A stretch of 64,000 nucleotides of DNA from NZ13-RE01 sp049718665 (GCA_049718665.1 JBNARO010000002.1:18124-82123); one strand, 5' to 3'; shown: positions 27,307-37,508, counted from the first letter of the stretch. The notes: generated by a model from the sequence alone, not told the origin. Translations and numbers: made by a program.

Positions 27307-28044
27307 ATGAGTTTATGGTGGATAAAAGAATTAGAGTTAAGATTAAAAAGTAGAAAATATATTAGAATAGAAATCACGTTATTTCTATTTTTAATATTAT
27401 TACTGGTAATTTTTTGGCCTGATACTATTCTTAATCTAAAGACTTTTACTATTCCTAATCTTTCTTTATTCTTTTTTACTCTTCAAGGTCTTGTCTTCTT
27501 ATATCTTTCTTCTTTAATAGCCTCAGGAAATTTATTAGCAGAAAGAGAATTCAAAATTTTTGATCTGGCAAAATATGCTCCTACAAATCTATGGGATATA
27601 GTTTTGGGGAAATTTTTAAGTATTTTTCTCTATATATTGTTTCTCTTAATCCTTCTTCTTCCTTTAAATATTCTTGTCAATTTTGTTTCTTCCCCCTATC
27701 AAATCAGAATTCATTATTTTATAACTCTCATGTTGTTAGATACTATTCTTTTTGTAAGCTTAGGTATTCTTTGGTCCACTATCTATAATCCCACTTTAAA
27801 CTGGACAGCTCATTGGCTGACTTTCTTGATGTTTATTTTTCTTCCTTTTATATTTCCTTTTTTGAGTCCTTTTCTTCCTTTGAACAATATTCTTTGGATA
27901 GGGATGGCACAGAGGCTTCTTTCTCTTGATATAATCTTCTCTCCTTTACATTTTCTTATTATATTAATATCTTATATCTTCCTCTCTTTTCTCTTTCTTT
28001 TTATCTCTCAAAAAAGGTTAAAATCTTGGAGGAAAAATGAATGA
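27307..28044 (+). CDS. ABC-2-type membrane permease (no ATPase alongside)
   Basis: Six predicted membrane segments in 245 residues, with the ABC-2 landmarks ASGNLLAEREFKIFDLAKYAPTN after the second helix and conserved WTAHWL later. Such permeases normally pair with an ATP-binding subunit; none lies in this locus, so the partner may be elsewhere. Substrate unknown. An AGAGGGGA ribosome-binding site precedes the ATG, and the gene overlaps the next as ATGA. Confidence 0.75.
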   Translation: MSLWWIKELELRLKSRKYIRIEITLFLFLILLLVIFWPDTILNLKTFTIPNLSLFFFTLQGLVFLYLSSLIASGNLLAEREFKIFDLAKYAPTNLWDIVLGKFLSIFLYILFLLILLLPLNILVNFVSSPYQIRIHYFITLMLLDTILFVSLGILWSTIYNPTLNWTAHWLTFLMFIFLPFIFPFLSPFLPLNNILWIGMAQRLLSLDIIFSPLHFLIILISYIFLSFLFLFISQKRLKSWRKNE

Positions 28045-29300
28045 AAATTTTAAAAGAGATTGATGAATTGTGGAAGAAAGTAAAATTTTTTTATTTTTTA
28101 GAAGGGTTCTTTATCTCTATGATTCTTCCTTTTACAGTTTTGCTTTTTTTAAATTACTTTTCTCTCTTAAACAACAATTTTTATATTATAGCACTACTTC
28201 CTCTTCCCACATATATTTTTTATATTCTTGTTAAGAAGAAACCAGATTTAAATAAAGTCATATTAAACTCTGATAGATACTTTTCTTTAGAAGAAAGACT
28301 TATTACTGCATGGGAATATAAAGAGTATAAAGAACCTTATGGGTTAATGGAAAATTTAATCAAAGATATTGAAGAAAAACTTTCTGATAAATCATTGAAG
28401 GATTCATATTCTTTTAGACCATCGAGATTTTTGAGAATTTTAACATTGATAATGCTCCTACTTATTATATTAAATATTGCAAGATCTATTTCTCCTCTTC
28501 AAAAAAAACCTCTTCTTTCTAAGAGAGATAAATTAGAAGAAGAGTTTACCCAAGAAATGAAAAGAGATTACCCTTCTAAGCTTCAAGTATCAAAGAAGAT
28601 TCCAGGAGAAAAAATAACAGAAGAAAGAAGAGAAAAAGAAAAACTATTAGCAGAGAGAGAAAAAGATAAGGTCTTAGAAAAACTTCTCTCTGAGTGGAAT
28701 TTTGAAGAAGAAAAACTTATAGAAGAGTTAATGCAGAAAAATCCTACTTCTTCTCAAGACAAAAATAAAAGTAGCTTAAAACTAAAGGAGGAATCCACTT
28801 CTCCTCAAGAAGGGACTACTCCTTATATACAACAGAAAAATATCTCACTTGATAACCTTTATAGAGAAAATACTTCTGAAGAAAATCCTTCTAATCAAAA
28901 CTATGGAACAAAAGAAGATAAAGAAAACTTACCAGAAATGCCAAAAGAAGATAAAGTAGGAGAAGGGACAGATATAAATGCACCCTCTCAGGAACCAGAA
29001 AAAGATATAAAATCCCAAGGTTCTCTTCCAGGAACTACAGAAAGGAAGGAAAAGCTTGGAAAAAATCCTACTCCAAGATTAAATGTTAATCCAGAGAAAA
29101 TATATGTTCCTTCTCAAGAAATGGATGAATCTAAGAAGAAAGTGTATTTAATTGAAGCACCTGCATTAAAAGAGAAAAGAGAAAAAGCTGTTACTTCTCT
29201 TCCTTTTTCTCTTCCTCAATATAAATTTGAGTCTTCTACTTCTCCCAGGGTTATTCCTCAGGATCTTCAAGAGATTATTAAATCTTATTTTTCACAATAG
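28041..29300 (+). CDS. Uncharacterised membrane protein with a long charged tail
   Basis: No named family recognised. Two N-terminal membrane helices (about 16-37 and 42-60) and a third at about 131-147 are followed by about 270 residues that are low in complexity, rich in Lys, Glu, Ser and Pro, and likely coiled or disordered. The layout resembles DUF4175-like proteins that sit beside MoxR and VWA genes in other bacteria; this is a shape-based guess. It overlaps the permease by 4 bases and is followed after 15 bases by the MoxR gene. Confidence 0.65.
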   Translation: MKILKEIDELWKKVKFFYFLEGFFISMILPFTVLLFLNYFSLLNNNFYIIALLPLPTYIFYILVKKKPDLNKVILNSDRYFSLEERLITAWEYKEYKEPYGLMENLIKDIEEKLSDKSLKDSYSFRPSRFLRILTLIMLLLIILNIARSISPLQKKPLLSKRDKLEEEFTQEMKRDYPSKLQVSKKIPGEKITEERREKEKLLAEREKDKVLEKLLSEWNFEEEKLIEELMQKNPTSSQDKNKSSLKLKEESTSPQEGTTPYIQQKNISLDNLYRENTSEENPSNQNYGTKEDKENLPEMPKEDKVGEGTDINAPSQEPEKDIKSQGSLPGTTERKEKLGKNPTPRLNVNPEKIYVPSQEMDESKKKVYLIEAPALKEKREKAVTSLPFSLPQYKFESSTSPRVIPQDLQEIIKSYFSQ

Positions 29301-29315
29301 AAGGAGGTAATTATA

Positions 29316-30299
29316 TTGAAACTTACTTTGGAGGATTTTACAAGTATAACTCATAATATCCAAGAGGAAATAAATAAAGTAATAGTAGGATATCAAGAGA
29401 TAATAACTTATACTTTAATTGCTCTTCTTTGTGGAGGGCATGTTCTCTTAGAAGGAGTTCCAGGATTAGGAAAAACTCTAATGGTAAAAACCTTGAGTGA
29501 AGTATTGGATTTAAAATTCTCAAGAATACAATTCACACCTGATCTCATGCCTGCAGATATTACAGGAACCAATATAATTATTACTGATGAACAGAATCAT
29601 AAGCAATTTAAATTTCAAGAAGGTCCTATATTTACAAATATACTATTAGCGGACGAAATAAACCGTGCCACTCCTAAGACTCAGTCTGCATTATTAGAAG
29701 CTATGCAGGAAGGAAATGTAACAAGTGGTGGAAAGGTTTATCCTTTACCAAAGCCCTTCTTTGTTTTAGCTACTCAAAATCCTATAGAGATGGAGGGAAC
29801 ATACCCCTTACCTGAAGCTCAAATGGATAGATTCTTTTTTAAATTAGAACTTAAATATCCAAAGAGAGAAGAACTTTTGGAAATAATAGATAGAACTACA
29901 AATGTTGACATGCCAAAGGTAAAAAAAATAGCCAATGATACTATAATTGAAGAACTGAAGAGAATGGTTAGAATGGTTCCTATTTCTCATGTAGTTAAAG
30001 ACTACGCTGTAAGGATAGTTCTTGCTACTCAACCAGATAGTGGAATAGCACCTGATATTGTTAAAAAATATGTAAAATATGGAGCAAGTCCTCGAGGAGC
30101 TCAAGCAATCATCTTAGGAGCAAAGGCGTTAGCATTATGGGAAGGAAGAAGCAATGTAAGTTTTAAAGATATTAGAAAAGTTGTCCTCCCTTCTTTAAGA
30201 CACAGAATTATTTTAAGTTTTGAGGGAGAAGCAGAAGGAATTACAATAGATAGAATCATAAAGGAAATTTTAGATTATATTCCAGAGATTGAGAGATGA
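29316..30299 (+). CDS. MoxR-family AAA+ ATPase
   Basis: Chaperone-like AAA+ ATPase that works with VWA-domain partners, often inserting metals or remodelling protein complexes. Walker A is GVPGLGKT at residues 47-54; Walker B is ILLADEINRATPKTQSALLE; sensor 1 is FVLATQNPIEMEGTYPLPEAQ, and MDRFFF follows. Length (327) is typical. The start is TTG with an optimal AAGGAGGT eight bases upstream. The DUF58 gene follows with an ATGA overlap, the standard MoxR-DUF58 pairing. Confidence 0.95.
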   Translation: MKLTLEDFTSITHNIQEEINKVIVGYQEIITYTLIALLCGGHVLLEGVPGLGKTLMVKTLSEVLDLKFSRIQFTPDLMPADITGTNIIITDEQNHKQFKFQEGPIFTNILLADEINRATPKTQSALLEAMQEGNVTSGGKVYPLPKPFFVLATQNPIEMEGTYPLPEAQMDRFFFKLELKYPKREELLEIIDRTTNVDMPKVKKIANDTIIEELKRMVRMVPISHVVKDYAVRIVLATQPDSGIAPDIVKKYVKYGASPRGAQAIILGAKALALWEGRSNVSFKDIRKVVLPSLRHRIILSFEGEAEGITIDRIIKEILDYIPEIER

Positions 30300-31174
30300 A
30301 AGAGGAATTAAATTTATCTATTATTGAAAAATTAGAGAAATTAAGACTTTCAGCTAAGAAATTAAAAATAACAGGAAGTGTAGGAGAAAGGAAAAGTCCC
30401 AAAGTGGGAAGAGGTAGTGAATTTGCAGATTATAGAAATTATCAAATGGGAGATGAGCTAAGATATATTGACTGGAATATTTATGCAAGATTAGAAAAAT
30501 TTCTTATAAAACTATTTGAGGAAGAAGAGGATTTAGATATTCATATCCTATTGGACGCATCATTTTCTATGGAATTGGGAAAACCATCAAAATTGTTTTA
30601 TGGAAAAGAACTTTCTTTAGCTTTTGCATATTTAGGTTTAAACTCTTGGGAGAAAGTTAAATTTTCCTTCTTCCATGAAGATATCGAGGAATTTCTTTCC
30701 TTAGAAAGAAAAAGAGAAAATATTTTCTATTTATATAACATGCTAAAAGATATTAAGCCTCAGGGAGTTACTGATATCAATAATGTATTAAAGAAATATT
30801 TAAATTGGCAAAAAAGAAGAGGAATATTGATAATTATTTCTGATTTCTTTTCTCCATCAGGATACAAAGAGGGGCTTTCCTTAGCAAGATATAAAAAATT
30901 CTCTGTTTATGCTGTTCAGCTTTTAGGGGAAGAAGAGATTGAGCCACCTTATCAAGGAGATTTATGGTTAATGGATATCGAAACAAAGAAAAAAAAGGAG
31001 ATTTTTGTGGATAATAATCTTGTAGAGATTTATAAAAGGGAACTTAATAATTTCTTACAAGATTTAGAAAAATTTGCTTTAAGTTATGGAATTGAATATT
31101 TACGAACAGTAACTTCTATTCCCTTAGAGGACCTTTTATTAAAATACTTAAGAGTGAGTGGATGGATTATATGA
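30296..31174 (+). CDS. DUF58 domain protein (VWA-like)
   Basis: Partner of MoxR ATPases. It shows the DUF58 signature FADYRNYQMGDELRYIDWN near residue 43-61 and a VWA-type metal-binding site DASFS near residue 82. Length is 292. There are no membrane helices, so it is probably cytoplasmic or peripheral. It overlaps both neighbours (ATGA on each side). Confidence 0.93.
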   Translation: MKEELNLSIIEKLEKLRLSAKKLKITGSVGERKSPKVGRGSEFADYRNYQMGDELRYIDWNIYARLEKFLIKLFEEEEDLDIHILLDASFSMELGKPSKLFYGKELSLAFAYLGLNSWEKVKFSFFHEDIEEFLSLERKRENIFYLYNMLKDIKPQGVTDINNVLKKYLNWQKRRGILIIISDFFSPSGYKEGLSLARYKKFSVYAVQLLGEEEIEPPYQGDLWLMDIETKKKKEIFVDNNLVEIYKRELNNFLQDLEKFALSYGIEYLRTVTSIPLEDLLLKYLRVSGWII

Positions 31175-32964
31175 GCATCAAATTTATGGATCCTCAATTT
31201 TTATGGCTATTATCTTTACTTTCTGTAGTAATAATTCTTCATCTTATAAGACCAAAGAGGATTTTAGTTCCTGTTTCCACCCTTTTACTTTGGGAAAAAA
31301 TATTAAAAGAAAATCCTACAGGAAAATGGTTCAAAAAACTCCCTAAGAGCCTTCTTTTATATCTTCAAGTATTAACATTAATCCTTTTAGTGTTATCTTT
31401 AGCACAACCTCAATTAACTTTCAAAGGAGATATAAACTTACCTCTTGTATTAATAATTGATTGCTCTGCAAGTACCGCAGCAAGAGATATCCTTCCTTCC
31501 CGTTTTGAAAGCATTAAAAAAGAAGCCTTGAGTTTATTAAGTAAGATTCCATTTTGGAAACCTGTAGCTCTAATAATTGCTGGATCCAAGCCTGAAATTG
31601 TGTCTTCTTTTACTCTAAATCATAATTTGGTAGAAAAACGAGTAAAGGATTTAAAGGTTTTATATACAAAAAATACATTACAGGAAGCCATAAATCTTTC
31701 CGAGTCTCTCCTTCCTAATACTCCTAAGGATATCCATATTTTTACTGATGGAAATTCTTTTTTTTCCTATCCTTCCAATTCTATTAACAATTACTATGTA
31801 CATCTTTTTGGAAAAGGTGGGGAAAATGTAGGAATAACCAATGCAAAAATTCTTCCTAAGAATAAAAGGACTTCAGAATTATTTATAGAAGTATCTAACT
31901 TCTCTAACAAAGTAAAAAGCTTTACTTTAGAAATATGGAGGGAGGGTAAAATATTAACTCAAAAAGATTTAAATCTAAATCCTAAGGAAATAAGAAAAAT
32001 AATACTGGACATCCCTTATAATGGTGAGAAAATTGAAGCAAGGTTAAATATTAAGGATCAATTAATGGAGGATAATGTAGCTTATTTATATCTTCCCATC
32101 TTACAACCTAAAATTTTACTCATTTCTCCTGGAAATCCATTCTTAGAGAAAGCATTAAGAATAGTTCCTAATTCTTATGTAGATGTAAAAAGAGAAATTA
32201 TTCAAGAAGATTTTATTGATTATGATTTTATAGTATTTGATAGATTAATCCCCCAATATGTTCCTCCTGGGAAGTATATGTTTATTGGATTTTCCCCATC
32301 TAATTTTAATTTTGAAGTTCTTGGAAAACTATCAAAGGTTAAGATAGTAAGTTGGGAAGATATTCCTATAATGAATCTAGTCCAGCCTCTAAATGTAAAT
32401 ATTGAATCCTCTCTTCTTGTAAAATCTCAAGACTTAAAACCTATTTTGTATTGTGAAAAAGGCCCCATTGGTTTTCTTTATGACAAAAATGATATTTTTG
32501 CAGTAATAGTAGCCTTCTCTATTTTGGATAGTAATTGGTATTATTATGATTCTTTTCCAATATTCATTTACAATATAATAAATTATGCCCTTTCCTATGA
32601 TCCTCAAAGACGTCCAGGAGAGCCTATAATTATTAAGGAGAGTAGCCCCTGGATCTTTATTGAGACTCCGGGAGAGAAAAAGGAAATGGAAAACAAATTG
32701 GGTCTTATAGAATTTTCTAACAACTTTAAGCTAGGATTTTATACTATTAAAAGCAGAACAAAAGAAAGGATTTTTACAGTTAATATTTTCTCAAAAGAAG
32801 AATCAGATATAAGGCCAAAACTTAAAGTAGAAAATCTTATAAATATTAAAACAAAAGAGAAAGGAATTATAAATTTATCATTAGCTCCCTATTTCTTAGC
32901 TTTAGCCTTTCTATTTCTTTTTTTAGAGATAATAATCTTCTTAGGAGGTTTGAAAATTAAGTGA
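31171..32964 (+). CDS. BatA-like membrane protein with VWA domain
   Basis: The N-terminus, with FMDPQFLWLLSLLSV and a following PKRILVPVSTLLLWEKI, is the aerotolerance-regulator (BatA) N-terminal segment with a membrane hairpin (helices about 8-23 and 57-76). A VWA domain follows, with intact DCSAS metal site near residue 91; then an extracytoplasmic region of about 300 residues and a terminal membrane helix (about 570-594). I chose the ATG overlapping the preceding stop as ATGA, three codons after an alternative ATG. The name BatA comes from Bacteroides aerotolerance operons; the role here is not known. Confidence 0.88.
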   Translation: MSIKFMDPQFLWLLSLLSVVIILHLIRPKRILVPVSTLLLWEKILKENPTGKWFKKLPKSLLLYLQVLTLILLVLSLAQPQLTFKGDINLPLVLIIDCSASTAARDILPSRFESIKKEALSLLSKIPFWKPVALIIAGSKPEIVSSFTLNHNLVEKRVKDLKVLYTKNTLQEAINLSESLLPNTPKDIHIFTDGNSFFSYPSNSINNYYVHLFGKGGENVGITNAKILPKNKRTSELFIEVSNFSNKVKSFTLEIWREGKILTQKDLNLNPKEIRKIILDIPYNGEKIEARLNIKDQLMEDNVAYLYLPILQPKILLISPGNPFLEKALRIVPNSYVDVKREIIQEDFIDYDFIVFDRLIPQYVPPGKYMFIGFSPSNFNFEVLGKLSKVKIVSWEDIPIMNLVQPLNVNIESSLLVKSQDLKPILYCEKGPIGFLYDKNDIFAVIVAFSILDSNWYYYDSFPIFIYNIINYALSYDPQRRPGEPIIIKESSPWIFIETPGEKKEMENKLGLIEFSNNFKLGFYTIKSRTKERIFTVNIFSKEESDIRPKLKVENLINIKTKEKGIINLSLAPYFLALAFLFLFLEIIIFLGGLKIK

Positions 32965-35636
32965 TTGGATTTAGTAGACCTTATTTTTTAATTTTATTTA
33001 TTTTTCTTTTCTTTCTTGTAAAAAAATTCTCTTTTAAGAAAACTTTGTTGCGAAATCTTCAACTGATAATATTAATCCTTTCTCTTTCTGGGCTCCAATT
33101 CTTTACTCCTTATGCTCAAATAAATGCTATTTTTCTTTTAGACCAATCTTTGAGTATATCATCAGAAGAGAAAGAAAATGCTATTGATTTTATTAATTCC
33201 TCTTTAAAGTTTAAAAAACCTCAAGATAAAGTAGGAATCATCTCTTTTGCTGGAGATGTGAATATTGAAGAGGATTTAAAAGAAAAGGTGAATACTGATA
33301 AGATCTCAGGAGTGGAAATACCATATTTTACAAATTTAGAATCTGCAATTTCCTCTGCTTTATCTCTTAAAGAGAAAACAGAACCATTAAGACTTATTAT
33401 TATAAGCGACCTTCAAGAAAATGTGGGAATGATAGAGAAATTATTAAATAGATTAAAAGAAGAAAAAGTTCAAGTGGATATATTTCCTCAAAAAACCAAA
33501 AAATATAATGAAATTGTATTAATGAAGATTCAAGCTCCTCAAATAGTCCATCAAGGACAAGTTTTCTCTGTCGAAGTTTATATTAAAAGCTTTGGAATTA
33601 AAGAAGGAATTTTAGAATTAGAGTGGGAAGATAGAAAGTATAAATATTCTTTAAAGGAACTTTATGAGGATAATTTTTATTCCTTTAGCTTAAAAGCAAA
33701 TAAGTCTGGTCTTAACAGTGTTGTAGTTAAAATATTTTCCCCTGAAGACACTTATTTAGAGAATAATAAAGGAATAAGTTTTGTTTATGTTCAAGGGAAA
33801 CCGAAGATTCTTTATTTAACTGGAGAAGATTTTCAACCATTATTTGGAGAAGCCCTTAAAAATCAAGGTTGGGAAGTTTACTATGAAAGTTATCCTTATC
33901 CTTCCTTGGATAAAAATTTATCAGGATATCAGGTTTTAATCTTAGATAATATTTCCGCCCGTAATTTTACTTGGTTTAAAATGAACTCTATAAAAAATTT
34001 TGTCTTAGAGAGAGGAGGAACTCTTCTAATTCTTGGAGGAGATAAAAGTCTTTCTGCAGGAGAATATCAACAAACTCCCCTTGAGGATATTTTACCTATT
34101 ACTTTAAGACCAGAACAACTTTTAAAAAGATCCAATGTATCCTTGGTTTTACTAATAGATGCGTCAGGAAGTATGGGAACATTAAGTGGAGGGGAGCCTA
34201 AAATAGAATTAGCAAAGGAATCTGCACATTTAGTTGTAGATTTCTTAAACGAAGAAGATTATTTTGGACTTATAGCCTTTGACCATTCTTATCAGTGGAT
34301 TGTCCCCCTCCAGCCTCTAAAGAATAAAGAAAAAGTTTCAGAACTTATTTCAAGAATTGAGGCAGGAGGAGGAACTTCTCTATATCCACCATTAAGGGCA
34401 GCAGGAGAAGAATTAGTAAAACTTCCCTTTAAAAATAAACACATAATTGCTATTACAGATGGTCAAACAGAGGGGGGAGATTTTTACGGAATTTCACGAT
34501 GGCTCTCTAAGAATAAGATTACCATATCTACTATTGGAATTGGAGAAGATGCTAATTATTCTCTGCTTAGAAATATAGCTGAATGGGGAAATGGAAGATA
34601 TTATCATACCTGGGATCTAAGAACTCTTCCTCAATTACTCCTTTCTGAAACCAAAGCTCTTCTTCGTCCTAATATCATTGAGAAAAAGTTTATACCAAAG
34701 GTAGAAAGACCAGATTTTCTAAATATTCAAAATCTTCCTCCTCTTTCAGGTTATGTCCTTGCCTCCTCTAAATATCCATATCCTATCTTAATTAGTGGTC
34801 CTATGGGAGATCCTATACTTTCCTTCGGACAGTTTGGTTTAGGTCAAGTATTTGTATTTACTTCTGCTTTAAAATCCTATTGGGGAGAAGAATGGCTGAA
34901 ATGGGAAAATTTAGGAAAATTTTGGAGTGAGCTCTTGAGAAAATCTATTCCTCACTTTTTATCCAATATCCAAGTAAATATTTCCCAAGAAGAAGAACAA
35001 GGAGTTATAAATCTTAGATCTGCGGATTCTTTAGGAAATTATCTTAATTTCTTAGATATAAAGTACATAATAACAGATCCTTTGGGAAGAGAATATCAAG
35101 GAGAATTAGAACAGAAGGGACCAGGATTTTATCAAGGTAAATTTCCATTAAAAACTCTTGGAAGATATCAGATAACTTTATGGGAAAAAGATAGAAATAT
35201 TGCAAAACTTTCTTGGTTTTCCTTAAATACTTCTGAATTTCTTCCTCAAACTTTTAATGAAAAATTAGCATATCTTTTAACTTCCTCTACCAAAGGTAAA
35301 ATTTTAAAAGAGCCTAAAGAAGTATTTAGACCATGGGATTTTCTCTCCCAAAAGGCTAATAATTTGGATATTCCCTTATTGTTAGGTATAATAATATTAT
35401 TCTTGTTAGAACTTATAATAAGAAGATGGAAAAATATTAAGGAGCTAATTTTTAATATCATGGTATCTTTAAGAAGCTCTCAAAAGAGCCAAAATTGGTA
35501 TGAAGATATCCAAGAAAGGATAATAAATGAATGGAAGAATAAGCCTTCTCCATCTATGCTTGAGACTGCATCCTTAGAGATGAAAGCAAGATTATATATA
35601 GCTCATTTAAAAGCTCAAGAAAAAAAGAAAAAATGA
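32961..35636 (+). CDS. Large membrane protein with two VWA domains and a glutamine amidotransferase-like domain
   Basis: 891 residues. Two N-terminal membrane helices (about 5-20 and 30-52), a first VWA domain with DQSLS near residue 59, a central amidotransferase-like region (about 260-385, GGTLLILGGDKSLSAGEYQQ), a second VWA domain with DASGS near residue 399, then a region of about 230 residues and a membrane helix (about 805-823) with a basic cytoplasmic tail. Both metal-binding signatures look intact. It starts with GTG, overlapping the previous stop as GTGA, with AGGAGGT upstream. Proteins of this layout accompany MoxR/DUF58 operons; function is not established. Confidence 0.85.
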   Translation: MIGFSRPYFLILFIFLFFLVKKFSFKKTLLRNLQLIILILSLSGLQFFTPYAQINAIFLLDQSLSISSEEKENAIDFINSSLKFKKPQDKVGIISFAGDVNIEEDLKEKVNTDKISGVEIPYFTNLESAISSALSLKEKTEPLRLIIISDLQENVGMIEKLLNRLKEEKVQVDIFPQKTKKYNEIVLMKIQAPQIVHQGQVFSVEVYIKSFGIKEGILELEWEDRKYKYSLKELYEDNFYSFSLKANKSGLNSVVVKIFSPEDTYLENNKGISFVYVQGKPKILYLTGEDFQPLFGEALKNQGWEVYYESYPYPSLDKNLSGYQVLILDNISARNFTWFKMNSIKNFVLERGGTLLILGGDKSLSAGEYQQTPLEDILPITLRPEQLLKRSNVSLVLLIDASGSMGTLSGGEPKIELAKESAHLVVDFLNEEDYFGLIAFDHSYQWIVPLQPLKNKEKVSELISRIEAGGGTSLYPPLRAAGEELVKLPFKNKHIIAITDGQTEGGDFYGISRWLSKNKITISTIGIGEDANYSLLRNIAEWGNGRYYHTWDLRTLPQLLLSETKALLRPNIIEKKFIPKVERPDFLNIQNLPPLSGYVLASSKYPYPILISGPMGDPILSFGQFGLGQVFVFTSALKSYWGEEWLKWENLGKFWSELLRKSIPHFLSNIQVNISQEEEQGVINLRSADSLGNYLNFLDIKYIITDPLGREYQGELEQKGPGFYQGKFPLKTLGRYQITLWEKDRNIAKLSWFSLNTSEFLPQTFNEKLAYLLTSSTKGKILKEPKEVFRPWDFLSQKANNLDIPLLLGIIILFLLELIIRRWKNIKELIFNIMVSLRSSQKSQNWYEDIQERIINEWKNKPSPSMLETASLEMKARLYIAHLKAQEKKKK

Positions 35637-37483
35637 AAAGATTATTAAAAGTTTTTTTATTTCTTATCTTTCTTATAAGTAGTGGTTTTTCCCAAGAAAT
35701 AAATATTGCTCCTAATGTTTCCTACCAAAAAATTGAAAAGGAGTTTTTAACATATCATATGGTTATTATCCAATTTCCAAATTCTAATATTGATATTTTA
35801 AGCGTTTTAGCGCAGGATCAAGTATTAGGAAAAGAAAAGTTAAGCTCCATTGCCAAAAGATATAATGCGGATCTTGTAATAAATGGAAACTTTTTTGATC
35901 TCAATACAGGAGAACCTGTGGGAATCTTTGTCAGTAATGGGGAATTAGTTCGTCTTCCTATAAAAAGAGGAGCCTTTGGTGTTACTTATGATGGGAGGGC
36001 TGTAATAGATATTTTTGAAACCTCTATAAAGTTCAAAATAGACGATAAGATAGTAAAAATCGATAATCTTAATTCACCCAGGGGAGGAAATCAAGCAGTT
36101 CTTTATACAAAAAAATTTGCAAAAACTTCTATCATTCAGAAAAATGCTCTTGCAGGTGTAAACATAATTATAGAAACACAAGAGTCCCTTCCTTTCCATG
36201 GAAAAATTGCTGGAAAAGTAATAAATATAGAATATGGAGTTCTAAGCTCTAACATTCCTGAGAATGGATGTGTCCTTTCCTTAGGAGGGTTAGCCTTAAG
36301 GTATTTACCCCTCTTTACCATTGGAAAAGAGATAGAAATAATTGTAGAATCAAAGCCTACTATTCCAATAAAAGAAGCTATAGGAGGTGGTCCCATACTT
36401 TTAAAAGATGGAGAGATAGTTTTAGGAAAAACGAATGAAATATCTTTTGACAGAAATATTATAGAGGGAAAGCATCCAAGAACAGTAGTAGGAATAAAAC
36501 AGGACAAGATTTATTTATTTTTTATAGAAGGAAGGAAAGAACATAATCCAGGAATGAGCTTAAGAGAAGTAGCAGAATTATTAAAAACCTTAGGGATAGA
36601 AAATGCTTTAAATTTAGATGGTGGTGGCTCCAGTAACATGATTATATGGCAAGAACCCGTAGTAAATAATGAAAGAGAAATATCTACCGCATTAATCCTA
36701 AAAAACATTACTCCTTTTACCTCTCCTAAATATCTTACTCTCTTTCCTCAAGAAGATATCTATCTTCAAAAAGGAGAAAAAAAGAAAATATCTTTACTCC
36801 TGCAAGATGAGAATTTTCATAAACTTGAGATACCTCTTTCTTCTCTAACTTGGACCCTTTCAAATCCTATAATAAACTTTAACTTAGAAACTATGGAAAT
36901 AGAAGCTTTGGAAAGTGGAGAAAGCAAATTATCCATAAATATTGGAGATTTAAAAGTGGAAAGAAATATTTTTGTCTACCCGGAAACATTTATAGAAGAT
37001 TTTGAAGTAGATAAAAATTGGAAAATTACGGGAAGAAATTTTGATTTGATTTTCACTACCTATACTCTTACTAATGAAAAATTCTATGAGGGTTCTAATT
37101 CTCTCTCCTTATCTTATAAAACCTTAGACGGAGATTCCTTTGTCTATTTAGAACTTAATATTCCCCTGTCTCCTAAAGCATCAAGGATTTCCTTAAAGGT
37201 CCTTGGGGATAATAAGAAAGGATGGCTTAGAGCCTTATTTTATGATAATAATGGAAAACCTTACGTCTTAGATTTAACCCCTTATAAAGGAATTGATTGG
37301 GATAATGAGTGGAGAACAATTGAAAAAGAATTTAGTGAGCTAAAACCTCTAATCTCTTCTTGGAATTTACCTCCAGTATATCCATTAAAGCTCCATTCTA
37401 TATATATTGTATTTTTAAATGCTCAAAGTACTGAAGGAAAAATTTATATTGACGATTTAAAAATTGAGAGTAGTCAAAAATAA
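35633..37483 (+). CDS. Secreted phosphodiester glycosidase-family protein
   Basis: A signal peptide (residues about 1-21) precedes a phosphodiester glycosidase (NAGPA/uncovering-enzyme) domain, roughly 35-360. Seen motifs: VINGNFFDLNTGEPVG, GGGPILLKDGE, KHPRTVVGI and LNLDGGGSSNMI, the last being the family's conserved core. The C-terminal 250 residues contain an Ig-like stretch and a jelly-roll-like, probably carbohydrate-binding, module (about 455-612). Bacterial members act on wall or capsule glycans linked by phosphodiesters; the substrate here is unknown. Its ATG overlaps the VWA gene. Confidence 0.88.
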   Translation: MKRLLKVFLFLIFLISSGFSQEINIAPNVSYQKIEKEFLTYHMVIIQFPNSNIDILSVLAQDQVLGKEKLSSIAKRYNADLVINGNFFDLNTGEPVGIFVSNGELVRLPIKRGAFGVTYDGRAVIDIFETSIKFKIDDKIVKIDNLNSPRGGNQAVLYTKKFAKTSIIQKNALAGVNIIIETQESLPFHGKIAGKVINIEYGVLSSNIPENGCVLSLGGLALRYLPLFTIGKEIEIIVESKPTIPIKEAIGGGPILLKDGEIVLGKTNEISFDRNIIEGKHPRTVVGIKQDKIYLFFIEGRKEHNPGMSLREVAELLKTLGIENALNLDGGGSSNMIIWQEPVVNNEREISTALILKNITPFTSPKYLTLFPQEDIYLQKGEKKKISLLLQDENFHKLEIPLSSLTWTLSNPIINFNLETMEIEALESGESKLSINIGDLKVERNIFVYPETFIEDFEVDKNWKITGRNFDLIFTTYTLTNEKFYEGSNSLSLSYKTLDGDSFVYLELNIPLSPKASRISLKVLGDNKKGWLRALFYDNNGKPYVLDLTPYKGIDWDNEWRTIEKEFSELKPLISSWNLPPVYPLKLHSIYIVFLNAQSTEGKIYIDDLKIESSQK

Positions 37484-37508
37484 CTAATTGAGAAGGAGGG
37501 AACCTTTT

